Origin: RUG12461 sp045661345
Lineage (GTDB): Bacteria > Bacillota > Clostridia > Lachnospirales > Lachnospiraceae
Direction of reading: 5' to 3'
DNA length: 64,000 nucleotides
Assembly (NCBI GenBank): GCA_045661345.1
Contig: JAZRFM010000010.1
Location: 142,176-206,175, forward strand
Shown here: piece by piece, positions 1-7,366 of the stretch
How positions within the stretch are numbered: position 1 is the stretch's first letter
Layout of the letters: each line of letters opens with the position of its first letter
Program-made: the position numbers and the translations under genes
The notes under the pieces: model-generated
The model's input: the letters and a program-made list of their open reading frames with translations, nothing else
Databases searched by the model: none
What the model was told of the DNA's origin: nothing

Positions 1-522
1 GGGATTAGCTTTACGGAAAAAGAGTATAACTATGCGAAAGAAAAAGGTCTTCCTGTTCTTGTCCTGATACGGAAACCAGACGCGATTACATCAGATAAGC
101 TTGATGATGGCGATGATATGCATATGAAGCGGGAAAGGCTTGTATTATTTCAAAAAAAAGTTGAATCGGAAGGAAATACATGTGACTATTTCGGGTCTAT
201 CTCCGACCTAAAGTATCGTGTGGCAAATGCATTGAAAAACACTACTGTTTTTTGTGGGGATGATGCGGGATGGGTAAGATACTCCGATATAGAACAAATT
301 GTAAATGATAGTGTTACAGAGCAAAACAAAGGTAATATTGCATATGCAGAACGTCTAAACGATAGAATAAAAAGTATGGAAGAAACTCTTATACATTTTA
401 CAGAAGAATTAGGCGCTGTTAGAAAAGATCAACTGACATGGCATGAAATAGAACCTGTTTCCAAACAGGACATAAATAATATGTTTAGAGATGGGGATAA
501 TTTGAGGTGTCAGGATGATTGA
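1..522 (+). CDS. DUF4062-domain protein, 5' partial
   Basis: The reading frame is open from base 1, so the gene begins outside the window; the first ATG at 118 is internal, because the preceding codons encode the hallmark DUF4062 stretch GISFTEKEYNYA followed by GLPVLVLI. The segment near YFGSISDLKYRVANALKN and then GWVRYSDI also matches the usual end of this domain. DUF4062 is a TIR/nucleoside-deoxyribosyltransferase-like alpha/beta domain often found at the N terminus of STAND- or defence-associated proteins; its biochemical role is not established. A short helical C-terminal tail follows (about residues 100-173). The stop overlaps the next gene by 8 bases, so the protein is probably co-translated with the ATPase operon downstream. 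Confidence 0.75.
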   Translation, partial: GISFTEKEYNYAKEKGLPVLVLIRKPDAITSDKLDDGDDMHMKRERLVLFQKKVESEGNTCDYFGSISDLKYRVANALKNTTVFCGDDAGWVRYSDIEQIVNDSVTEQNKGNIAYAERLNDRIKSMEETLIHFTEELGAVRKDQLTWHEIEPVSKQDINNMFRDGDNLRCQDD

Positions 523-889
523 GATTACAAGCGGAAAGTATAAGGTGATCGAGTCCGGGGTATCCATGACGTTTGAACCGAAGGATGATATGGAGATGAG
601 GTGTGATCTTCTCGACTCTCTTGAAGTAACGATAATAATATCCTTTTCTAGGGGAGACGGTGAGGTAGGGGTAAGAATAGAAACGGACTCATCGAGAAAT
701 CTTATAAGAATGGAGTTTAAGGATTCGACAAATCCGATTTCCTACGGATTAGGAAGACCTGTAGAGGTGGCTACAATAGAGGGGCGGAGAATCTTTTTAA
801 GGGTTTGGGTAACCAGAATGGGCGATGGGTATAGAGCAAAAAGGGTAGACTACACTTTCTTTGAAGAGATGGTAAATGATGATGAATAA
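515..889 (+). CDS. DUF6864-like small protein
   Basis: This 124-aa protein begins inside the end of the DUF4062 gene and ends 14 bases inside the ATPase gene. It looks like a compact all-beta domain: ITSGKYKVIESG at the N terminus, a central strand LLDSLEVTIIISF, a segment DSTNPISYGLGRPVEVATIEGR, and VDYTFFEE near the end. From memory this pattern resembles the family annotated as DUF6864, which is of unknown function. No catalytic motif is visible. The tight overlaps on both sides indicate that it is a subunit or accessory protein of the same system as the ATPase and nuclease-like proteins. The family assignment is moderate; coding status is strong. Confidence 0.65.
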   Translation: MIEITSGKYKVIESGVSMTFEPKDDMEMRCDLLDSLEVTIIISFSRGDGEVGVRIETDSSRNLIRMEFKDSTNPISYGLGRPVEVATIEGRRIFLRVWVTRMGDGYRAKRVDYTFFEEMVNDDE

Positions 890-2033
890 AAAAAAGACTG
901 GAATTACAGAGAATAAAGAAATGGGTGAACTCGAATATGTGTCAAACGACAATGAAGAAAGCATTGCGACACAACTTGATGCTGATAGTATTAAAAGACC
1001 AGAGCGATTGCATTTAGAAAATGTATTAGGAATTGGAGAGTTGGAGCTGGAATTATCTCCTAATATTAACGTCATTTTAGGAGAGAATAGTACGGGGAAG
1101 ACGGCAATTTTGAAAACATTGTATTTCGTGATTGCGGGATATTTAGAGGGGAAAAATCTGACAACGAAGGAAATGCAGAAATCCTGCCTAGAGCAAAAAA
1201 TGAAAAACATCTTCCGACCGAATGGTCTCGGAATTGGTAACATTATAAAAAAGGGAAGTAACGATGCGAGTATTGAAGTATTCTTTCAAAATTATGAATC
1301 CATCAGCATGGTGGTTCGGAGGGAAGCTTATGAGCAGATAGAGTTGTATGTGAACATGAAGGATATGCCGTGTAACCGTATTGTGTATATTCCACCAAAG
1401 GAGATGGCCTCCGTAGACGGATTCGTTTCCGTTTATGAGAATTATAAAATATCTTTTGAAGAGATGTACTATGATATATCGAAAAAGCTCTTGATGCCCC
1501 AGAAAAGAAAAATGAGCGAACGGGAATGTAAGATTGTATCTGATTTGACGCAGGTTGTGGGTGGATCGACGAAATTAAGTGATGGGAAGCTGTTTCTGAC
1601 AGATTTTGACGGGAATGATTTGGAAATGGGGCTTGCTTCTGAGGGATATCGTAAAGTGATTACGTTGATCCACTTGGTGTTGAATGGAAACCTCAGAAGC
1701 GGAGATATTTTGATCTGGGATGAACCTGAAACAAATATGAATCCGAAGATGACAGAAAAAATAGTAAAATCGTTGATTTCATTGGCAGAGAATGGCATAC
1801 AGATATTTATTGCAACACATGACTATTTTGTTGCTCAGGAATTTGCACTTGACGCTAAATACGGAGAGAAGTCATTGAAATACCATTTTTTTTCCCTGTA
1901 TAAGGAAAATGATGAAATAAGCGTAGAGTTCAATGACGACTTACATGAATTGGAGCATAACGCAATTATGGAACAGTTTGATGATTTGTATACGCGGGAG
2001 AATAGCCTGAAGTGGAAAGAGATTCAGAACTAA
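876..2033 (+). CDS. AAA/ABC-type ATPase (RecF/OLD-like)
   Basis: A 385-aa ATPase. After a charged 40-residue leader come an N-terminal strand LHLENVLGIGELELEL, Walker A GENSTGKT (residues 69-76), an ABC-like signature ASEGYRK (254-260), Walker B DILIWDEPE (277-285) with the catalytic glutamate, and a switch histidine in ATHD (313-316). This is the architecture of AAA_15/AAA_21 single-polypeptide SMC/RecF-like ATPases, common in defence systems such as OLD-family, Septu and PARIS partners. There is no C-terminal Toprim domain, so it is not a Gabija GajA-type nuclease on its own. It overlaps the upstream DUF6864-like gene by 14 bases and the downstream nuclease-like gene by 22, arguing for a stoichiometric complex. 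The ATG at 876 follows a GAAGAGATGG stretch that can serve as ribosome binding site. Confidence 0.88.
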   Translation: MMMNKKKTGITENKEMGELEYVSNDNEESIATQLDADSIKRPERLHLENVLGIGELELELSPNINVILGENSTGKTAILKTLYFVIAGYLEGKNLTTKEMQKSCLEQKMKNIFRPNGLGIGNIIKKGSNDASIEVFFQNYESISMVVRREAYEQIELYVNMKDMPCNRIVYIPPKEMASVDGFVSVYENYKISFEEMYYDISKKLLMPQKRKMSERECKIVSDLTQVVGGSTKLSDGKLFLTDFDGNDLEMGLASEGYRKVITLIHLVLNGNLRSGDILIWDEPETNMNPKMTEKIVKSLISLAENGIQIFIATHDYFVAQEFALDAKYGEKSLKYHFFSLYKENDEISVEFNDDLHELEHNAIMEQFDDLYTRENSLKWKEIQN

Positions 2034-2611
2034 AATGGTGTAGAGATACTGAAAGCGGGATTGCCTTTCGGTTCTTTTGTGAAACCGTAAAATACGATGA
2101 GACGCAGTTCTATAAGAAATATGCAAACAAGCTGGAAGAAATGAAAGCAGTAGATTTCCTATCGGTGAGCAAAAATGGTGGGCAAACAATACTTTACCTT
2201 ATGGAAGTAAAAAACTTTGACATTATCAGTAAGGAGGAAAAAAGTGAGAGACTGAACCCGGAGGGAAAGGATCCGCTTCATATAGAGATAGCGCAAAAGG
2301 TGAGAGACTCCCTATCAGGTCTTGTAGGGGCAAGTTCTTTCTTCGTAAAGCAATGTGCTTTGGAGCTGAAGCCGTATTATCGGCTTATACAAGAAGGCTT
2401 ACCTATGAAGAGCCGATTGGTAGTTGTTGCGTTTATAGAGGGCAATCTAAGTGGATACAAAAAGGGCTTCACAACAGCGGAATTGGGATTGCAAAGGAGA
2501 ATAGAGAGGGCTTTGAAATGGATGAGATGTGATGTGCAGATTTTGAATTCAAGGATTCTAGAGGATTTGGAGTTGAATTGGATGAGCGCTGAGAAGAATA
2601 TGGGACTATAA
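2012..2611 (+). CDS. Putative PD-(D/E)XK-like nuclease subunit
   Basis: A 199-aa protein that starts with GTG inside the 3' end of the ATPase gene; a GGGAG at 1996-2000 can act as ribosome binding site. Its N-terminal half has KAVDFLSVSK (Asp48), then a strand LYLMEVKNFD with Glu65-x-Lys67. This Asp...Glu-x-Lys arrangement after a beta-hairpin is the core of PD-(D/E)XK phosphodiesterases. A helical C-terminal half follows, with VVVAFIEG as a probable later core strand. No specific family was recognised. Coupled to an ATPase, it is a plausible effector nuclease of a defence system. The fold call rests on motif spacing alone and would need structure prediction to confirm. Confidence 0.55.
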   Translation: MERDSELKWCRDTESGIAFRFFCETVKYDETQFYKKYANKLEEMKAVDFLSVSKNGGQTILYLMEVKNFDIISKEEKSERLNPEGKDPLHIEIAQKVRDSLSGLVGASSFFVKQCALELKPYYRLIQEGLPMKSRLVVVAFIEGNLSGYKKGFTTAELGLQRRIERALKWMRCDVQILNSRILEDLELNWMSAEKNMGL

Positions 2612-2795
2612 ATCGTTTCTTCTTTAATGGTTTATTTGGCAGATTCATCAGAGAACTATAGAATGGTCTACATGATGGAATTTGAGGATGCGTCGTAAGG
2701 ATATGAGCATAGAATTTAGTAAAAGGGGAGTTATGTTTAGCGGTCACTACGTAGGAACAATGATTGTGTATTTATGAAGAAAAGGAAGATAGCTG

Positions 2796-3113
2796 ATGAA
2801 AAAAACATATGGTGCAATTTTTGTCGTTATAAATGGGGAAGACGTAGTCTTTGCATCTGAAGAATATGAAAAAGCGAGGACATATGCGGAAAAACAGAAC
2901 TATGCAGGCAGGAAGAGGGCGATGAACGAGCTTGGATTAGATGAGGATGCCTCTGTTGATGAAGTGGGGCTGGCGGAGTATCAGCTTGGATATGATGGTG
3001 ATTTATTTACGGTTGAAAGATGTGATTTAACGGGACTAACATTGGATGACGAGGCAGAGTTAGAAGACGGTTCTGTATTAGATGTTCGGGATATTGTTAG
3101 CGCGCTATCCTGA
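2796..3113 (+). CDS. Hypothetical acidic 105-aa protein
   Basis: An ATG preceded by AAGGAAG at a normal distance opens a 105-aa acidic protein. It contains VFASEEYEKARTYAEKQN early and ends with repeated acidic turns (LTLDDEAELEDGSVLDV). No known family was recognised and there is no signal peptide or membrane segment. It lies 184 bases after the ATPase/nuclease operon, in a stretch without other genes, so it probably has its own transcript. It could be a small inhibitor or immunity-type protein, but nothing in the sequence shows this. Confidence 0.6.
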   Translation: MKKTYGAIFVVINGEDVVFASEEYEKARTYAEKQNYAGRKRAMNELGLDEDASVDEVGLAEYQLGYDGDLFTVERCDLTGLTLDDEAELEDGSVLDVRDIVSALS

Positions 3114-3123
3114 ATTGTGTTAA

Positions 3124-3306
3124 GCGAGAAATTATGGAAAGATTGGTAGAAACAGGACTATTATTGTATCCGCTGAAGATGCATAGAACCTATCTGATCT
3201 ACAAGGTGTTGTATATGTGAATAAGGACAGCAAGCAGGTTGATGTTCTCAAGGAATCTCGGGAGATAGGATATGCTGTTGATACGAATAAGTTGTTTGAC
3301 TATTGA
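3124..3306 (+). pseudogene. Remnant of TIR-like nucleotide-binding protein
   Basis: No intact reading frame exists here, but one frame reads ARNYGKIGRNRTIIVSAEDA, an in-frame TAG at 3184-3186, then NLSDLQGVVYV, DVLKESREIGYAVDTNKLFDY and a stop at 3304. This matches the C-terminal part of the predicted nucleotide-binding TIR-like family (PF10137; the CAP12/TIR-STING type effector domain), which typically shows GKLGR.RV, a DL.GV.Y strand and a terminal ELK.AGF.VD.NK motif. Everything N-terminal is missing, so this is a truncated, nonsense-mutated relic. It suggests that an NADase-type defence gene once stood here. The match is by recalled pattern, not a search. Confidence 0.6.
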
Positions 3307-3373
3307 CATGTAAAAGAGGCAAGCTCAGTAATTGTAATTAAATGGATTCAATTAATGGGGGGAGTGTTATACC

Positions 3374-4324
3374 ATGGTAAATAGAGTTTACTACTTGGAT
3401 CATGACAATAGAAATTACAAGCCGATCAACGCAAGGCAGCTATGTAGGATAGAATCAGAAGATAACGCAGAATATCTGTATATAAAGGAAAATCTTGTGC
3501 GTTTTCCTACTGATAGTCCTAGAATTGAGATGGTATTTTATAGAAATGTCATGCGTCCTCATTTTCGACGCAAAGGGTGTGGGCGCGGAAACAGAAATAT
3601 AGCTGCGTGGAGAGGGGAGGCTGAATCATTAACACATTACTGTAATGTAAGAGCACTTTCAAGGCAGAATTGCATTACGATTGTTTTTAAAAGTACTCGA
3701 GTAAGGGTGTATTTTGAGGAGAATCCAAGGACAGAATATCGAGTTGTATGCAATAACAGAACATATATTTCGGATTTATATATATCAATTAAAAAGACAG
3801 AGCCAGTGGAATATGCTGAGCAATGGAATTATCGACTATTTATGGAAATCTTTCATGAATGCAGGGTGGATAGTCGTCAAGCGGAGGACTTTTATATAGA
3901 AAATCTTCCTCTTTTTGAACATAAAATAATGAAAAAGCTTTTTTTCGTAAACGATTCGAGTTGTACTACAGAAGAGGATGAGGAGAATATCATAGATCAA
4001 TTGGCACAATTATATCAGGAAGAAGAAATTGTAGGCAATATGATATGTCCTATTAATCGCGTTGAATTGTCTGGTTGGCATCGTAGCGAGAAAAGGAATT
4101 TAACGTGTAATCAGGATGATGTTATTATTACAGCCTTTTCTGATAAAGAACATGAGGGTCGGTATGTACTGGCTTTAAAGAATAATAAACAGACAAGGTA
4201 TGTTAGAAATTACAATAATCAGGGTATCGAAAGTGAAGAGCAAGCTATAAGGCTGGCGAATTATCTATTCTTTCGGCTATATAATAATGAGAGAATTAAT
4301 CAGATACTAGATGCTCTAGAATGA
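3374..4324 (+). CDS. Hypothetical 316-aa protein
   Basis: ATG preceded by GGGGGGAG. The protein is basic and tyrosine/asparagine-rich, with RPHFRRKGCGRGNRNIAAW near residue 65 followed by the segment AESLTHYCNVR, which could be a nuclease- or nucleic-acid-binding-like region, and a conserved-looking C-terminal half beginning VGNMICPINRVELSG. No family was recognised. There are no membrane segments. It lies just after the TIR-like relic and 34 bases before the first glycosyltransferase, so it probably belongs to the accessory or defence flank and not to the glycan operon. It may be the surviving partner of the broken TIR-like gene, which is inference from position. Confidence 0.6.
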   Translation: MVNRVYYLDHDNRNYKPINARQLCRIESEDNAEYLYIKENLVRFPTDSPRIEMVFYRNVMRPHFRRKGCGRGNRNIAAWRGEAESLTHYCNVRALSRQNCITIVFKSTRVRVYFEENPRTEYRVVCNNRTYISDLYISIKKTEPVEYAEQWNYRLFMEIFHECRVDSRQAEDFYIENLPLFEHKIMKKLFFVNDSSCTTEEDEENIIDQLAQLYQEEEIVGNMICPINRVELSGWHRSEKRNLTCNQDDVIITAFSDKEHEGRYVLALKNNKQTRYVRNYNNQGIESEEQAIRLANYLFFRLYNNERINQILDALE

Positions 4325-4357
4325 TGTTTCATGAGAGGATATAGAGAGAGAACATAC

Positions 4358-5335
4358 ATGACCGAAATGCAACATGCCGAAATAGTGGTACCCTGCTATA
4401 ATGAGCAGGAATGCATCATACCACTTTATAATGAAATAGAACAAGTATTTCAGAGCATCGAAGGATACACTTATACCATGCTCTTCGTGAATGATGGAAG
4501 CACTGACAACACCTCATCTGAAATACGCAAACTGGCGGAAGAATTCGGAAACGGGAAGATTCGATATTTATCCTTTTCGAGAAATTTTGGAAAGGAAGCA
4601 GCCATTTATGCGGGATTCGAGAATTGTAAGGGAGATATCATTGTGCTTATGGACGCGGATCTTCAGCATCCGCCTGCATTGATTCCGGAAATGCTACAAG
4701 GTCTTGCGGAAGGATATGATGTTTGCGGTGCAAGAAGGGTTAGCCGAAAAGGCGAACCAATGTTTCGTAGTTTTTTTTCAAAAGCATTTTATGGAGTGAT
4801 CAACCGTTTGACCGCGATGAAGTTGGTACCTGGTGGATCAGATTTCCGCGCAATGAAAAAACGTGTAGCCGATGCTGTCGTGTCTTTTCCGGAGAGAGAA
4901 CGGTTTATCAAGGGTATTTTTTCTTGGGCTGGGTTTGAAACGAAATGGATTGAATATGAAAACGTTCCCCGTCTTGCGGGAAAGAGCAAGTGGTCATTTT
5001 TGGGATTGGTGCGGTACGCATGGAAAGGGTATTTTTCATTTGCAACAGCTCCGCTTCGGGCTGCTGTTTTTATCGGGGTAGCAACAGTGGTAGTTGCGTT
5101 TGTATATGCTATTCGCGTACTAATACAGGTACATATTCTTCATAGCAGACCTTGGGAAGATACTACTACGATTATTCTATTGGTTCTATTTCTAGGAGGG
5201 GTTCTAATTTCTCTGCTTGGAGTGATCGGTGAATACTTGGCGAAAATATATGCGGAAATAAAACATCGGCCAATTTATGTAGCAAAGGAAAGCAATTTAT
5301 TGAAGGAGGGAGAGAACCGCGATGAGTGTTACTAG
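4358..5335 (+). CDS. GtrB-like polyprenyl-phosphate glycosyltransferase
   Basis: Family 2 glycosyltransferase of the DPM1/GtrB/ArnC type, expected to move a sugar from a nucleotide donor to undecaprenyl phosphate at the inner face of the membrane. Motifs: VVPCYNEQE, FVNDGSTDNT, MDADLQHPP (the metal-binding DxD region) and FRAMKK. Two hydrophobic helices near the C terminus (about residues 225-250 and 270-295) are followed by a KIYAEIKHRPIYV tail, as in GtrB. I chose the ATG at 4358, which has GAGAGAG seven bases upstream, over the in-frame ATG at 4331 with no binding site. It opens the glycan locus and overlaps the next gene by 14 bases. Its likely downstream partner is a GtrII-type membrane transferase at 7367. 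Confidence 0.9.
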   Translation: MTEMQHAEIVVPCYNEQECIIPLYNEIEQVFQSIEGYTYTMLFVNDGSTDNTSSEIRKLAEEFGNGKIRYLSFSRNFGKEAAIYAGFENCKGDIIVLMDADLQHPPALIPEMLQGLAEGYDVCGARRVSRKGEPMFRSFFSKAFYGVINRLTAMKLVPGGSDFRAMKKRVADAVVSFPERERFIKGIFSWAGFETKWIEYENVPRLAGKSKWSFLGLVRYAWKGYFSFATAPLRAAVFIGVATVVVAFVYAIRVLIQVHILHSRPWEDTTTIILLVLFLGGVLISLLGVIGEYLAKIYAEIKHRPIYVAKESNLLKEGENRDECY

Positions 5336-6191
5336 AAAGCTTGCGCTAATGTTGAGAAGGATGGGGTTAGAGGAAGGAATTACTTGGATACTTGAGAGGC
5401 TACATCTAAATGTGCAAAATATAAAGGTTGTTAGAGAAGGGTGGGCTAAAAACCCGACACCAGAAATGAAGACGTCCAAGCTTTTTTTTGAACAGAATTC
5501 CGAGATGATCGAAAGAAATGTTGCTTTTTTTGCAGATGAAAAATCAAAAGAAATATACAAAAAGATGATACGATTTCGTCAAACATACAATAAAAAGGAT
5601 GCACCTTCCTACACATGGAAAGATCAATACTTTGTGAAAGACATAATATCGTTAAGTACAAATGAGATATTTGTGGACTGTGGGGCATATAACGGAGATA
5701 CAATCAGTGCATTCATAAAATTTTCGGGGGGGAGGTATAAAAGAATTGTTGCTCTAGAGGCAGATAAGATGAATTACGAGTACATTAAGAATAAGGCAAA
5801 CAAACAAAAATGGCACAGTATTGACATTTTGAATTATGGTGTATGGAACAAGGAAGAGGAATTGACATTTTCTGAAAATGGTTCTCCGGGTTCTATGATT
5901 AGTGAGGGTGGGAACGCTGTTATTCAAGCGAAACCGCTTGACAAGATTTTGGAATGTCAGGAGGCTACATTTGTAAAGATGGATATAGAAGGAGCTGAGA
6001 AAAATGCACTTGAGGGAATGAAAACAATTATCGAGAGAAAGCATCCTAAATTGGCAATTTGTATTTATCATTCCGATTCCGATATGTTGGAGATACCCAA
6101 CTGGATTCATTCAAATTATCCTTTTTATAAATTGTTTGTTCGGCAGCATCATTATTTGCCTATTGAGACTGTTTTATATGCTGTCCCATAA
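5322..6191 (+). CDS. FkbM-family SAM methyltransferase
   Basis: A 289-aa protein whose C-terminal two thirds is an FkbM-type methyltransferase: FVDCGAYNGDT (SAM loop), VALEADKMNYE (acidic residue at the end of strand 2), and FVKMDIEGAE, the signature of the family, followed by LAICIYH. FkbM enzymes methylate sugar hydroxyls or similar groups in many glycan loci. The first 90 residues are a helical extension seen in some polysaccharide-cluster members. The start overlaps the GtrB-like gene and has a GGAGGGAG ribosome binding site, so both are probably translated together. The sugar it acts on cannot be read from the sequence. Confidence 0.88.
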   Translation: MSVTRKLALMLRRMGLEEGITWILERLHLNVQNIKVVREGWAKNPTPEMKTSKLFFEQNSEMIERNVAFFADEKSKEIYKKMIRFRQTYNKKDAPSYTWKDQYFVKDIISLSTNEIFVDCGAYNGDTISAFIKFSGGRYKRIVALEADKMNYEYIKNKANKQKWHSIDILNYGVWNKEEELTFSENGSPGSMISEGGNAVIQAKPLDKILECQEATFVKMDIEGAEKNALEGMKTIIERKHPKLAICIYHSDSDMLEIPNWIHSNYPFYKLFVRQHHYLPIETVLYAVP

Positions 6192-6215
6192 AATGTGGAG
6201 TGGTAAGTTAGTATA

Positions 6216-7346
6216 ATGACATTTCTGTTTTTATCGTGGAGAGATATTCGCTCTCCAAAAAGTGGAGGAGCTGAAGTTCATACGCACGGGTTAATGAAGT
6301 GCTTTTTGCGAGAGGGATGTCGCATAGTGCATTTTGCACCAATTTATGAGCACTTACCTGCTCAAGAAGAGATAGATGGTATTACGTATATCAGACAGGG
6401 AGGGGTCTTTTCGGTTATTGGAAAGGCACGAAAGTACTACCATAAACATAAAAATGAGATCGATTATGTTGTTGATCAATGCAATACGCACCGTTTCTTT
6501 ACAAGGTTCTGGGTTCCGCAGAGGAAACGGATTTTTTATATACACCAGCTGACAAGAGAGATATGGGATATTAATATGCGATTTCCGCTCAGTTGGATAG
6601 GAAAATATTCAGAAACCTTTATGCTAAGACTACAACGAAACGATAAAACAATTGCTCTATCAGAGTCTACAAAAAAAGATTTGCTGGAGATCGGATTTGA
6701 CAGTAATAATGTTTCTATAATTCCAATTGCTGTTGATGATAGTATTATAGGTGTCCCTATGACATCAGGGGAAGAGAAGGAGCAGCGGGCTTTTGCGTAT
6801 GTAGGTAGGTATTCCAAGTATAAAGGAATAGATTCTGCAATTGAAGCTCTTGGCATAGTGAGGGAGAAGTACGGAAATGTGAAATTGCATATCATAGGAA
6901 AAAGGGATGACGAGGTTGTATGTACTGTCATTGTACCCATGGCTGAGAAATATGGTTTTTCCTATGGAGAAGATGATGATTACGATGTAGTGCTTCACGG
7001 ATTTGTAAGCGAAAAGGATAAATATCAATGGATGCAAAAATGCCAGGCTCTATTATTTCCATCCCAACGGGAGGGATGGGGAATCATCGTGACAGAGGCG
7101 GCGGCGTTAGGAACTCCAAGTATTGTATTTGATAATCCGGGCTGCAAAGATGCTGTCAATTATGGGAAAGCCGGATATCTTTGCAAAGAAAACACACCGG
7201 AAGAGTTGGCTCGTTTGATGCTTGATTGTATTCAAAATGAAGTAGAATATAGAAAAAAACGACAGGCGGCCTATGATTTTGCGCAAAGATTTTCCTGGAA
7301 AGAGAATCAAAAAATAGTCAAGGCATTTTTAGAATCCTTAGCATAA
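6216..7346 (+). CDS. Glycosyltransferase family 4
   Basis: A 376-aa GT-B fold transferase without membrane helices. The N-terminal domain has SWRDIRSPKSGGAEVH, a donor/acceptor loop typical of GT4 enzymes; the C-terminal domain has FAYVGRYSKYKGID, LHIIGK, and LFPSQREGWGIIVTEAAALGTP, where the E-x7-E type motif binds the nucleotide-sugar. It should add one sugar to a lipid-linked glycan on the cytoplasmic side. It lies between the FkbM methyltransferase and the GtrII-like gene with short gaps. Donor and linkage are unknown. Confidence 0.9.
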   Translation: MTFLFLSWRDIRSPKSGGAEVHTHGLMKCFLREGCRIVHFAPIYEHLPAQEEIDGITYIRQGGVFSVIGKARKYYHKHKNEIDYVVDQCNTHRFFTRFWVPQRKRIFYIHQLTREIWDINMRFPLSWIGKYSETFMLRLQRNDKTIALSESTKKDLLEIGFDSNNVSIIPIAVDDSIIGVPMTSGEEKEQRAFAYVGRYSKYKGIDSAIEALGIVREKYGNVKLHIIGKRDDEVVCTVIVPMAEKYGFSYGEDDDYDVVLHGFVSEKDKYQWMQKCQALLFPSQREGWGIIVTEAAALGTPSIVFDNPGCKDAVNYGKAGYLCKENTPEELARLMLDCIQNEVEYRKKRQAAYDFAQRFSWKENQKIVKAFLESLA

Positions 7347-7366
7347 ACCAAACCGGAAGGGAAGAG

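Noticed and set aside
118..522. ATG at 118 as the start of the first gene
   Set aside because: The frame is open to base 1 and encodes the DUF4062 signature before this ATG, so the ATG is internal.
797..2189. Minus-strand open frames opposite the ATPase and DUF6864-like genes
   Set aside because: They mirror strong plus-strand coding regions, lack ribosome binding sites and show Ser/Phe/Ile-rich shadow translation.
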